Source: Siphonodentalium dalli (taxonomy: Eukaryota; Mollusca; Scaphopoda; Gadilida; Siphonodentaliidae). Taken from it: a stretch of DNA of 64,000 bases. How positions within the stretch are numbered: the first letter of the stretch is position 1; every line of letters begins with the position of its first letter. The notes below the pieces were generated by a model. The model worked only from the letters and a program-made list of their open reading frames with translations, did not search any database and had not been told where the DNA came from. Shown piece after piece: positions 10,407 to 20,500 of the stretch. Location: positions 51,499,899 through 51,563,898 of the forward strand of contig CP136067.1 in assembly GCA_032622095.1 (NCBI GenBank), read 5' to 3'. The translations under genes and the position numbers were made by a program.

Positions 10407-11164
10407 AGCATTTTTACACCAGCTATCGTTCCCGATGTGTATTATCTTCCCAAACATAATTAGAACATGTGAACCGGGGGAGGGGTCAAAACTTTAAACT
10501 CGATTTCTCACAAAAATGAAAATATCATGTAGATCGCCTTTATCCATAGTACGAACCGTCAGTCAATGAAAATGAATCATTTCAAATTGATTTCAAGTCG
10601 AGACAATACCGTCTTGTGTCTGTCATTTACCGCGAAGTTAATGTAGAATGTCGATCTGCCGGATATATTTTAGATATACTGTCCGTTTTTTCTTGTAATC
10701 AATTGTTGATATTCTTTACCACAGCCACCACGTCAAAATTAATTTATTGATTTAGCAACAAAGCCATATCACGACGAGAAGAAACAGATTATCAAAATCG
10801 AGTGAAGCAACTGTGATTAGAAATGACAATGAATTAGACTAAAATCAAACAATATAAAAACACAAATAAAAATACCCAAATCAAAGCGTGAGTGCTCGAT
10901 TGGGGCCAGAACAATTAAGAAACTGACCATTGTGCAAACACATATAAAACAGAATATCAAAACCGGTTTGAAAACAACAAATATAAAACCTACATTAACT
11001 GTTTTCATCAAATATAAATAATTTATTAAGACATCTGCAAATCGAAATATTTGGAATGCCTGATGACATCGCCGTCTGGATGATAGATAAGATATTTATA
11101 ATAACTGATGAATCTGTCGTGGGTCTTAATCAATTCATCAAGTTGACGATGGTGTGGTTGACTC
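10407..11164. other. non-coding part of duplicated block
   Basis: No gene. Holds the stretch shared with 61.3 kb (listed separately). Confidence 0.5.
10817..11011 (+). repeat. dispersed segment shared with 46.6 and 61.3 kb
   Basis: About 190 bp, with matching words GAAGCAACTGTG, GAATTAGACTAAAAT, ACAAATAAAAA.ACCCAAA and CTGACCATT.TGCAAACACAT, recur at 46631-46825 (duplication) and, inverted and diverged, at about 61330-61510 outside the duplication. The minus-strand frame (hydrophobic, Phe/Val/Ile-rich) is probably a by-product. At 61 kb it lies downstream of a minus-strand LINE relic, so it may be LINE 3' sequence. Confidence 0.6.
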
Positions 11165-12178
11165 CAGGGTTGGGGTAATCGTAATCAAAGTAATCGATTA
11201 CAAGATTTGGAGTAATCGCCTGTAATCAGTAATCATGACATTGTTTTTATTACAAGTAATCGTAATTGTAATCAATTACTTTCAAATGTACATGTAATCA
11301 TGATTACATTTTGATTACTTTTACTAAAATATTCATATGAATGGATAATCACAGTATCACACTGTAGTACTGTGGAGTGTGCACAGATACACACAACATA
11401 TCATAAAGTTATTGCAATTTGTTCATGTGTTATGTTAGTGGTACAGTGTACATTCGGGCAGTGGACACAGATAACAACAAACACTTGTTGCATTGTTGAA
11501 TGCAGCATGAATGACAATAAACTTGTGATACAGACAATGAAATGTTCTAATATGAATAAATAGGCTAGCCAACTTCAATAGGATTATATATGATAGGGAC
11601 TGCTTCAGACAATGGCTGTAGTGTTACACTGGTACAATGGGGCTAATTAACTGAACAAAGTAGGTCTGGTGCACATCGGCAGACCTAACATTTACTGCAC
11701 TCATGGGGTTAAGCGGCATTTAATCATAATTAGGATATCAATGGATGATCGTCAAATAATCCTCAGTCTTGGGTATTGAATCTAACAGAACATGCAAATA
11801 ATTTATAATTGTTTCTAATGCTTTTTCATAAATACGATGCGTTAGTTGCAATGCATGTAAGAAAATTAAAAATATATTTAAAGAAATAAATCGTGGGTTG
11901 AGAGCAACAACCCGCCATCTTTTATAAAATCACTCTTTTGCGTTTTTGACATTATTTAGTTGATATCTAGGATATGTGGAAATATTAACATGAAATTCCG
12001 CCCACAAGGGGTCAAACTGTGATGCACCAACCAGCCAAGTGAACATATCATAAAAACCGGGAGCATAAAGCTGCCATCTGGCTGGCTCTGTTAGATGGCG
12101 GATTCTCTGCAGCAAATATATTAACTTGGGAGTCATTCCGATATCAGAGAGTTGTGAAAGTAATCTGTATCGCGTTGT

Positions 12179-12845
12179 CCTAAGATAAGATAAGATAAGA
12201 TTTATTGCATAAAACACCACATTCTGGCAGTATGCTAACATATTAGATCACATTTCGGTTCAACAGCTGGATATATATAGATATAGATATACAGAACAAC
12301 ATATCATATAACAAGTGAATGGATGTCCCGTTGATTTAGGTCCATGTGCTATGAAGATGAACTTATTTGAAATTTATCGTATATATATGATTTAGCAGTC
12401 TCGCGCTGCAAATATTTCCCCAATAGCTGTGCCTATTATTCTACATGCATCAACATCGTCATTGCACATAATATGGCGGAATTGTTCGTCTCCTTTCCAT
12501 TCGCTGAAATTTGGGAAATATGAATCCAAGTTTTGGAATAATATCTTTCTCAGGTTGGAGTATTTATTGCACTCCATTACAAAATGGCGTTCGTCTTCTA
12601 ATGTGTTTCCAGAACACTGTTTCCATGTGCGCTCGTTAAGAGGCGTTGACGGTTGAGTATGCCTGCCCTTTTCTATATGTAAGTTGTGTGAACTTATTCT
12701 CAGTCGACAAAAAAGTTTTCTCTGTTTTGAGCATTTCATATGGATTAGATATGGTTCCATGCGGAAAACATCTTTGTACAGTTTATAGGTTCGGAGTTTA
12801 CTAATGATGTGATAAGATGCTGCAATAAACCCCACAGTTGGATAC
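12179..12845 (-). pseudogene. 5'-truncated LINE: carboxy end of ORF2 plus 3' tail (copy A)
   Basis: On the minus strand the frame from about 12835 to the stop near 12392 (147 codons) reads KLRTYKLYKDVFRMEPYLI, then FCRLRISSHNLHIEKGRH, NTLEDERHFVMECNKYSNLR, and ends EIFAARDC. This is the typical carboxy end of non-LTR retrotransposon ORF2, after the reverse-transcriptase thumb: an LRIS.H.L.IE.GR block, then a Cys-His knuckle of C..C...H....C type. Here the first Cys of the pair is Trp (TWKQC), so the knuckle is damaged or variant. A 3' UTR follows, ending AATAAA and then a (TCTTA)n tail at 12181-12200 (plus-strand TAAGA), the expected end of a 5'-truncated LINE insertion. The reading frame itself is open. 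Confidence 0.9.
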
Positions 12846-13635
12846 TGCTATAATAGATTTAAAAATAAAAGTGTATGGTTCCCACTTTATAACTTGTTAA
12901 CCTAATCAAGGAGTGTATCACATTACTAAAAGATAAAATCAAATTCCTAAATATGTTGGCTGTTGGCATTTTGTTCATTTAGTTGGTTCTGTTTCACGAA
13001 GTAACATTATTTTTTACAAAAATAACTATATGCCAAAGCTATGGATTATGAAGATGATTGGATGGACACCACAATTATTTATCTTAATTGGAATAGGGAT
13101 ATTTATTAGTGAACACTGCATTTACTGTATTATAATTCTATCATTTTAATGCCAGTTTGGATTATATTTGTTTGTGTTGCATGCATATAATTAGCCGTGA
13201 TATTTTTGGAGTGATGCCATGTTCAGTGATTGGTGAGTAGTTTGGCATTGGATTATTCACAACAAACACTAAACAAACTTGCAATGATTGCAACCAACAA
13301 ATTTAAAATCAATTCTGTTAATAATAATTAATTTAATAAAATGCCAGTGGACCCTCTATTGTACGTTTCACTAGTTTTTGTCATTCAATAGAAAACACAA
13401 AATTAATTCCAATTCTCAATTTCTCACTTTAACCAAACTTCATTAAAGCAAACTAATGTGGTATATAATTCATTAAATTATTAAGTAAATTGCTCACACA
13501 TGTTTACATACAACAATGTTGTTGAAAGAAAAAATATTTTAATTCCGAAGGTGCTAAATCCACCACCCCATAGCAAAGACAACACAAGCTATCTTAACAG
13601 CAGTTAAATTTCCATAGAGGCATTTCACACATCCC

Positions 13636-13766
13636 CGGGAAAAATGGCAAGCCAGACAATAGTGGCCCCCGTTTGTAAATATATGTATATATGATAATTA
13701 TTTAATACTCTGTATTCGCCACTTAATTGTGACATTGAGTTAAATAAACAATCAATCAATCAATCA
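13636..13766 (+). mobile_element. short retroelement fragment with CAAT tail
   Basis: About 130 bp present in copy A but absent at the matching site in copy B (about 49455). It ends GACATTGAGTTAAATAAA followed by (CAAT)n, a SINE or LINE 3' tail. Probably a heavily 5'-truncated retroelement. Flanking duplications are not clear. Confidence 0.7.
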
Positions 13767-14358
13767 AGCAACATGCCGCCATGTGGCAGTTAGCGGTTTA
13801 TCGCTGCCACATTAACAGAACTGTGTGAGAACACCAATGCGGTATCTGTATAAATTAGCTAATTATGGCCAATTATCAAGTCACACATGTGTTCAAATTT
13901 TACCATGTAATAGCACTTCCCAATCTGTGTTTGATATGTGTCTTATCATTTATTTAACGCATGAGACAATAAAGATATTTAGAGATGAAAGCTTTAAAAT
14001 GGCTTTATCTCCGTTTTATAAAATATGTAGATGGCGGGTTGTTACTCTCAACCCACGAAATACACATAAAACATAATATATTCCCAATATGTGTTTATTG
14101 CTTGTTTCTTTCTATTGTTTCAGTCGTTTCTTGTTTCCATGCTAAGTAGTAATGTTTTTATTCAATCAAATTTGATATTTTAATTTGATTTATTTCATTA
14201 TCTATTCATATGCGATCAAAATGGTTGGAAACTAACAATTGTAATCAGATATAATCGAAAAGTAATCGAAAATCGAAAAGTAATTTACTAAAGTAATTGT
14301 AGTCATAACAAATGTAATCAGTAATCGTAATCGTGTAAATCAAAAGTATGGTTGACTC

Positions 14359-16529
14359 AGTAGGTGATTCATCACACGAAAGCCAGCCTTCCTCCAAATT
14401 TACAATGGACGTCTGCGGCTCCTTCTATTTCACTCAAAATTGGCCTTTTCTCTGGAAGAATTGTATCGAACTTTGAAAACTAAAAGATCAACCTGTTTTT
14501 CTGAGAGTCGAAACTCTTGACAGATTTTGCAGATTTTTGTTTTGGAACAATATGATTTAGTTGGGTTCGGAGCAAACGTAAAACTACAGTATCTGTGTCC
14601 ATTGCCCGTGAGACAGGTTCTGGAACAGGAGAAATATCATTCTCTTAAACTTTTGTTGCCTGTTTGACGCTCTGCCTATGGCCGTTTGTTGAATTTATTA
14701 TCTGAACATCTCCCATGAGTATTTAGTGAAGAAAGGGTTAAAGCGACTACATCAAACCAAGTTATCTATTGCTTTTGTCACGTTATGATTATTATAATAA
14801 CTCGATAAATGCACAGAATACGCACATACTGACTCCATATGTTTCGGGGGAGGAGGGACCTCATCACAATAAGTCAGCTGAACAATACAAGGACCTTTAA
14901 GATGTTTCGAATAGTCGTGTCGATTTAGAGTAGATATTTATTCAAAGTTCCTTGATTTTATTGAGTTGGAATGTTATATTCTGGAATGATGGGTCAGGTG
15001 CCTGTGATAAAATACTATAGGTTCATAAGTATGCTTTACATGCTGTTGTCCATCTCCACTCTCTCCCTCTCAATAAAAACAATATTATCCCATTACCAGA
15101 TACATGAGTTGAGATGCGATGATTGATCCGACCCTTGATGCTGCGTTAGCAGTTATTCTTAGTTGCTACCTCCGACATGTTTCGTTTGTATAGTAGCTCA
15201 TCAAAATGAACCATGCCTCAATTTGTTTCAACTTATCTGAAATATCTGTCCGATGCAAAATTCACGAAACACAAATATATCACAAAGCTACAAGATGACG
15301 ATAACACAATAAATGGTTGGAGATGGGTGATATCTTGCAGTTATGTATTGGTTTCTAAAGGTGCAACGGAGTAATTTCCATGTTTAGTTATCTCTTTGTC
15401 AATAAAAGTGACAACGTTATGACATGGCATATTGTCAGAAACCTATTAAGCCCCGAAGCAACAAGCAGCATGTTTACTTAATGGGACTCAAGGGTTTCAC
15501 GGTAGGTAAATGTGCAAACATTTCAAAAAGTCTGCACAAACAGCCCCCAAGGAGAATATGGAGAAATAATATTTAATATTATTTATTATTTAATAATAAT
15601 TATTGGTAGCTACCAAAAACAACATCACGTGTTGAAACCATTGTTAAATATAATCAAAACTGGTACATTGATTTGTCAACAAACATCGATAAACGTGTAG
15701 TACGTCTGAACATGATTTACGGAATAATGTTTATTGGTGACATTTTCCAATGTTACCTTATGGTATCTCATTGAACTAATTCTACTTTGAATGGTAATAC
15801 AATAATGTTTATATAACAATGAGTTAGATATGCGATATCCCGTTATTGGAGAGTTATAAATAACTAGCTGATACAGGCTCCAGACGGTCTTTATTCAGCG
15901 GCCTTGGGCCCCCACACAAAGGGCAAAAAACCATAATTATTTTTTATTTCTTTTAGATTGAACTACTAGCTCAATTTAACCAAACAAAATTGGTTTTGTT
16001 TCTTAAATAAAAATAGTTTAATTTGTTTTTTCTTTAATTAAAATGTTGAACAACAAACGCCGTTATAAAGTTAAAAGAAATTAACTCTATCTGCTTTCGT
16101 TGGCGTTTTAATTTGGAAATTCTCAGACATATACGTTATTACCTGACACGGTTGGAATTAACTCAGCAATGTGAAACTGGAAGGCCACCCAGCCAGCGGT
16201 CACACCGAACTTGCTCGTCATTGCCAACCCGTTGATTATTCTCCATTTAGTGTCCTCCTGAGCTGATTAAAATAGATAGGGGACTATCAATAAACGGACA
16301 TAGTTCGTTCGAACCCCACAATTATGTATACATAATATGGTAAGAGGTAACTCAAAACATAAATACTAAAATTTAAGTCAGCGTCAAAAATGCAAATGTG
16401 GAACACGGTAAGATAATCTAGGCCCTCGACTGTCCTCGCTCTAAAATACTTATGGTACTATTTATGATTTATGATTAAAATGAAGAGAAACCCATGGTGG
16501 CTGGCTTAGGACATAGGAAAACAATTATT
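14359..16529. other. non-coding part of duplicated block
   Basis: No coding region supported in about 2.2 kb. AT-rich, with a hairpin-like ATTATTTATTATTTAATAATAAT at about 15580. Present in copy B with small indels. Confidence 0.6.
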
Positions 16530-16766
16530 CCGTTCGCTCAATATAATATATCGTTCGCTCAATATAATTATTCCATGCATTCAATATGATACAACGTTCG
16601 CTCAATATAATATATCCTAAGTTCAATATAATATATCGTAAGCTCAACATAATTATTCCGAACATACAATATAATATATCATTTGCTCAATATAATTATT
16701 GTGTGCGATAACAATAATATATTGGTCGCTCAGTATAATATATCGTTAGATGAATATAATTATTCT
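16530..16766. repeat. 21-bp minisatellite, CGTTCGCTCAATATAATATAT
   Basis: About a dozen imperfect units of ATAATTATTCCGTTCGCTCAAT or ATAATATATCGTTCGCTCAAT. Units continue on the far side of the element at 16767 (17395-17450, 17515-17550) and again at 18489-18522, so that element inserted into the array. Confidence 0.9.
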
Positions 16767-17381
16767 ATGGAGCCCGGGAGGTGACATGGTATAAATATAT
16801 TTTTAAATGCGTACGCACGGATTAATAGTCCGTGCGCACGAAATAGTAATCCGTGCGCACGAATTAATAATCCATGCGCACGAATTAATAATCCGTGCGC
16901 ACGAATTAACAATCCCCCTTGCCTTTCCCAAGGAATGTCAATGGGGATAAAGTGTCTTCGTTATGTGTTGAATTGCATTGTTGACTAATAACCCGTCGTC
17001 GCCCTATGATGAGTTTTACTTGGCGAGCTCCTGACATGGCATGTTTGTGGTACGGGTGCGGTTAACAGGTGTGGTGGACCAAAAGCTAATGTTTCAATGC
17101 CATACCTGCCATATTTGCATGGTGGAACCACCACTGCACAACGATCCATATGTGTATCTATATTATAAAGTTAAGGAAATTGGGATACTCATACTCTCCG
17201 TGACCACAAAGCACCGCGGGTCACATCTATATGCACGTACATGTAAAAACTGTTCAGTCCGGAACTGGCTTACACGTGGATCTATTATATTCAATTCAAC
17301 CCATGAAACGCACTTTGGGATTACTATTCCGTGCGCACGGATTATAAAAAAATATTGACCATGTCACCTCCCGGGCTCCAT
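16767..17381. mobile_element. TIR element, ATGGAGCCCGGGAGGTGACATGG ends (short form)
   Basis: Terminal inverted repeats of about 30 bp: ATGGAGCCCGGGAGGTGAC at the left, GTCACCTCCCGGGCTCCAT at the right. Subterminal (GTGCGCAC) palindromes occur on both sides: 5 units of about 21 bp at 16809-16915 and one at the right. The 615-bp form here corresponds to a 1259-bp form in copy B. The 105-codon frame inside (17041-17358) resembles nothing known to me. Confidence 0.85.
16809..16915. repeat. 21-bp tandem repeat with GTGCGCAC core
   Basis: Five units of type AATCCGTGCGCACGAATTA; each has the self-complementary GTGCGCAC. It is subterminal within the TIR element. Confidence 0.9.
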
Positions 17382-17552
17382 TCCTTTCAATCGAATAAAT
17401 ATAAATATCGTTCGCTCAATATAATTATTTCGTTCGTTCAATACTAAGTTTTGTTTGCGTTAAATGCAATAGTAGAGGGAACAATTACGAGGGCTCAGGA
17501 CACACAAAACAAATAATTATTGCCTTCGCTCAATATAATTATTCCGTGAGGT

Positions 17553-17728
17553 GAATTAGGGGATAACGGTATGGTGTTTTGTCATTTCGGAAAGGTACAG
17601 GGCGAATATACTGTGGCAAATTTAGTTAATGTGCGACGGCGGAGCATTTACGGGTATTTGCAACCGTGTATATGCCCTGTACCTTTCCTAAATCACAAAA
17701 CGCCACACAGTTATCCCCATTCTAATTC
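17553..17728. mobile_element. 176-bp palindromic element (copy A)
   Basis: GAATTAGGGGATAACGG...GTTTTGT.ATTTCGGAAAGGTACAGGGC on the left is mirrored by GCCCTGTACCTTTCC...CACAAAACGCCACACAGTTATCCCC on the right. The arms are about 60 bp. A half copy, GGGATATAACGGTGTGGTG, lies at 18116. Confidence 0.85.
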
Positions 17729-18488
17729 TCTTCGAACTTAAAACGTTATTTCGACAGTAATTATCGATGAAATGTGCACTCAGCCAATTCACGACTTTTT
17801 GTTTTAAATTTAATGCGCTGGATAAAATATAGTCCCTCAATTAGCATCGCTCTTATCGTTAAAAATGCTGATAAAGATGAAAAATTGCCACCTCGAATAG
17901 AAATAAATATGCATACCAATTAGTTTCTGCATGTAACTCATGTGTTTTCGGATGTTTACCACTTACAAGTTGCGTTTTTGATTTTACCGCGAACTTGAAG
18001 TTGAATTGAACAAATGGAAAAATTGTTTACTCATTGAAATGTATTTCACGCCGTATCTGTCATGGTTTCATGTCAAGAAATTTAGTCTAATGTTATCGAG
18101 ACAATGATATTGATGGGATATAACGGTGTGGTGTTTTGTGATTTATGAAAGTACATGTATACAGGGCGAATGTAATAACTGTCAAATTTTGACAAAAGCG
18201 ACGCCGCTGGTTTGTTTATAAAGCATCGAGCAAGTAACGGAAGTCAGTAGACCTGTTGCCAACTCCATGCATCTACTCCGTGACATCGTCGGCATGTACC
18301 ACGTAAGGGTTACGTCATGGAGCGAAACATAAAAGTGAGCGGAGCAGGATTGGCCATGGACGAGATTAGGAATCTGCTGACGTCAATATTGGCATAGGAA
18401 TATGTAACAACGAAGAGGTGAACCGGACTATACTTTGCGATAGTTTATCGATAACTACCCCCCCCCCCCGCAAATTGGCCTAAGTGCA
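17729..18488. other. non-coding end of duplicated block
   Basis: No gene. Contains the half palindrome at 18116-18185 and a C run at 18460-18470. Confidence 0.5.
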
Positions 18489-18522
18489 TTAGAATATAAT
18501 ATATCGTTTGCTCAATATATAA

Positions 18523-19211
18523 TACTAGCAGGTTAGCCCGTCCCTGGCGTGGTTCGTCAGAAACATGACATGTTTTTAATAAAAAAAATAATTATTTTTA
18601 TACGGAGTTCTCAAAATATATGGTAGATATCTATTTAAATATGTATCCATCTAAACTATAGTAACTATACATGTTAGCCATACAAACTTCAAATACTATT
18701 ATATTAAACCAGCATACACATCGCCAATAGGCACCATATTACTTTCCTGTTTGCATTCCCGAAATTGGAAATCTCAGAATTGTTTACAAAAAGTGGGTTA
18801 TCTACCTTGCCGAAATATTTGAACATTACATTCCGCTGCGTTTTGCGTCCGTAATTTCGTTCGTAGGTGATCGTTTAGCAACGTCCAATTTATACCAACC
18901 AACCATTTGACTTAACTGGGCCCAGTAAACATGCCAGCTTGTGGCCGTTACCGGCGCCATGACATTTTGCACGCTGGTCCGGTGTCGGCCCGGCACGGCA
19001 AATGCTGGCAGCAGAAATAAAGGGGTTATGGCTAAATTCATTGAATTGCAGTTTTGCTCTTGTTTGTAGTGCCCAATATTCTGTCAAATATACATAATTA
19101 GAAATCAAATCGAGTGACAGGCAACATGATAATGGCAACCAGCACCGGCCAGTACGGGCATGCCAGTGCTGGCCTTTACTGGCAACCGGCAACATGCTGG
19201 CACATATCAAA

Positions 19212-19214
<3 letters not shown>
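18523..19214. other. no gene seen
   Basis: Unique flank of copy A. Words such as GGCATGCCAGTGCTGGCC (about 19157) foreshadow the minisatellite at 19374 and may be diverged units. Confidence 0.5.

Positions 19215-19270
<56 letters not shown>
19215..19270. repeat. (TA)n microsatellite
   Basis: About 28 uninterrupted TA units. Confidence 0.97.
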
Positions 19271-19273
<3 letters not shown>

Positions 19274-19373
19274 CCAATTAATATTATAGCCCTATAGTTA
19301 ATTCTAAAATATAGAGCAAATCAGATGGCACAAATTAATTTTATAGCGAAATCAGCAAGAATCGGCTCGTGTT

Positions 19374-19572
19374 GGCATGCCAGCATCGGCCCATATTGGT
19401 ATGCCAGCATCGGCCCATATTGGCATGCCAGCATCGGCCCATATTGGCATGCCAGCATCGGCCCATATTGGCATGCCAGCATCGGCCAATATTGACATGC
19501 GAGCATTAGCTGGTATTGGCATGCTAACATCGGCTGGTGTTGGAATGCCAGCATCAGCTAGAATTGGCACGC
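19374..19572. repeat. 24-bp minisatellite, GGCATGCCAGCATCGGCC unit
   Basis: About eight 24-bp units of GGCATGCCAGCATCGGCC plus CATATT, diverging to the right. Because 24 is a multiple of three and the unit lacks stops, frames on both strands stay open and encode 8-residue repeats (such as GPMLACQY). I treat these as by-products, not genes. Confidence 0.95.
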
Positions 19573-19579
19573 CACCATT

Positions 19580-19692
19580 TAAAGACGAGGCTTCAAATCT
19601 GAAAGGTTTAAAGACTTTAAATCCGAAAGATTTAAAGATGATGCTTTAAATCCGAAAGATTTAAAGATGAGGCTTTCAATCTAAAAGATTAG
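19580..19692. repeat. about 33-bp tandem repeat, AAATCCGAAAGATTTAAAGATG
   Basis: Three to four imperfect units of AATCCGAAAGATTTAAAGATGA/GGCTTT directly after the 24-bp array. Confidence 0.85.
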
Positions 19693-19789
19693 CTTTCTGA
19701 AATATTGTCAAAGCCAATAAACACTTGAAATAGGACATCGCCTGTGATGCGCATACAATTGAATTGTTAAAAAAACAGCAATAAGCAGC

Positions 19790-20500
19790 CGTAAGTTGAG
19801 GATGGGCATTTCAACGACAAAACAATTTTCGTGTGTGCAAGACAGCAAAAAATTACAATCAAAAGGCTGTAACTCTGGTTAAAATATCTGGGCGGGCCTA
19901 GTTTGTGAACTAATTCAGATATTCCTCTTCTGAAATCAAATACGAAAAATCTTTCAAATCCGTTGATAATTGTTAGAAATACCCCCCAGACAACTTTTTG
20001 GCACAGTTGTACATGTATGGACAGACAGATGGACGGAACCCATTTATATATACCGATCCCGATAACAATGAAGCTAAATACGATAGAAAACCAGGATCAA
20101 GTTGTCGCAAAGCTAAGGATGGCAATTTCAATGCCACAAAATTGACAATCAAAGAACCGTAACTCTGGTTAAAATCTCCAGTCGGGCCTAGTTTGCAAAC
20201 TCATTTAATATATTCTCCCTGTGGACTCGTGTAACAAAAATCTTTGAAATTGGTTGTCATTTGTTTGAAATAATCCACAGGCAACGTTTCTAGACAGAAC
20301 CCATTCCATCAAGAGGGAAAAAAGAAACCAGCAATATGCAGTCACAAAAGTTGAGGATGGGCATTTTAATGCTAAAAAGACAAAGGGCTATTACTCTTTT
20401 GAAAATGTCAAGCCAACTGTTAACTCATGTACTAAAAATCTTTGATTTCAATTGATAATTGTTTGAAATGACCCTCGGACAACTATTCGGGACAGACAGA
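19790..20500 (+). repeat. three diverged direct repeats
   Basis: A block with GTTGAGGATGGGCATTT, CTGTAACTCTGGTTAAAAT, CGGGCCTAGTTTG and GATAATTGTT.GAAAT.. followed by CAGACAGA occurs at about 19793, 20108 and 20349, each more decayed. It looks like a tandemly copied non-coding repeat. Confidence 0.75.

Larger units (their letters stand above)
11892..14057. mobile_element. inner inverted-repeat element, CGTGGGTTGAGAGCAACA ends (copy A)
   Basis: CGTGGGTTGAGAGCAACA...GCCATC at 11892-11919 is mirrored at 14030-14057. TTTTATAAAAT sits just inside both. The flanks both read AAAT, a possible 4-bp duplication. It is nested inside the hAT-like element and itself contains a LINE 3' end. No transposase recognised. 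Confidence 0.65.
11165..14348 (+). mobile_element. hAT-like DNA element with GTAATC subterminal repeats (copy A)
   Basis: Left end CAGGGTTGGGGTAATCG, followed by many GTAATC/GATTAC words. The right end also has GTAATCAGTAATCGTAATC words (14275-14335). It is flanked by TGGTTGACTC at 11155-11164 and 14349-14358. A CAGGG-type start, clustered subterminal GTAATC words and an 8-10 bp flanking duplication fit the hAT superfamily. The right terminal repeat is degenerate and no transposase frame is visible. The interior is taken up by other elements. Confidence 0.65.
7450..18522 (+). repeat. large direct duplication, copy A
   Basis: From about 7450 (inside the reverse-transcriptase relic) to about 18522 (inside an ATAT/GCTCAAT minisatellite) this block matches 42612-57047 in the same order and orientation. 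In lines I compared, most 60-base lines differ at about 0 to 3 positions outside indels. Copy A privately holds the SINE at 8310 and the CAAT-tailed fragment at 13636. It lacks four or more blocks present in copy B. Confidence 0.95.

Noticed and set aside
10817..11011. Hydrophobic minus-strand frame as a small membrane protein (also at 46631 and 61327)
   Set aside because: The reverse strand is A-rich repeat sequence shared with a LINE-flanking region; Phe/Ile/Val runs are expected from AT-rich DNA.
12429..12656. Plus-strand frame opposite the LINE fragment
   Set aside because: The minus strand encodes a well-recognised ORF2 carboxy end; the plus frame is its shadow.
15580..15610. AT-rich hairpin at 15580 as an origin or terminator
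   Set aside because: Simple ATT/AAT repeats fold by chance in AT-rich DNA; nothing else supports a function.
16530..16766. CRISPR-like array (regular repeats with AT-rich spacers)
   Set aside because: Units are continuous 21-bp tandem repeats without unique spacers, and the genome is eukaryotic.
19321..19649. Repeat-protein frames (GPMLACQY-type octamers) on both strands
   Set aside because: They exist only because the 24-bp minisatellite unit has no stop codon; no start context, splice sites or extension beyond the array.
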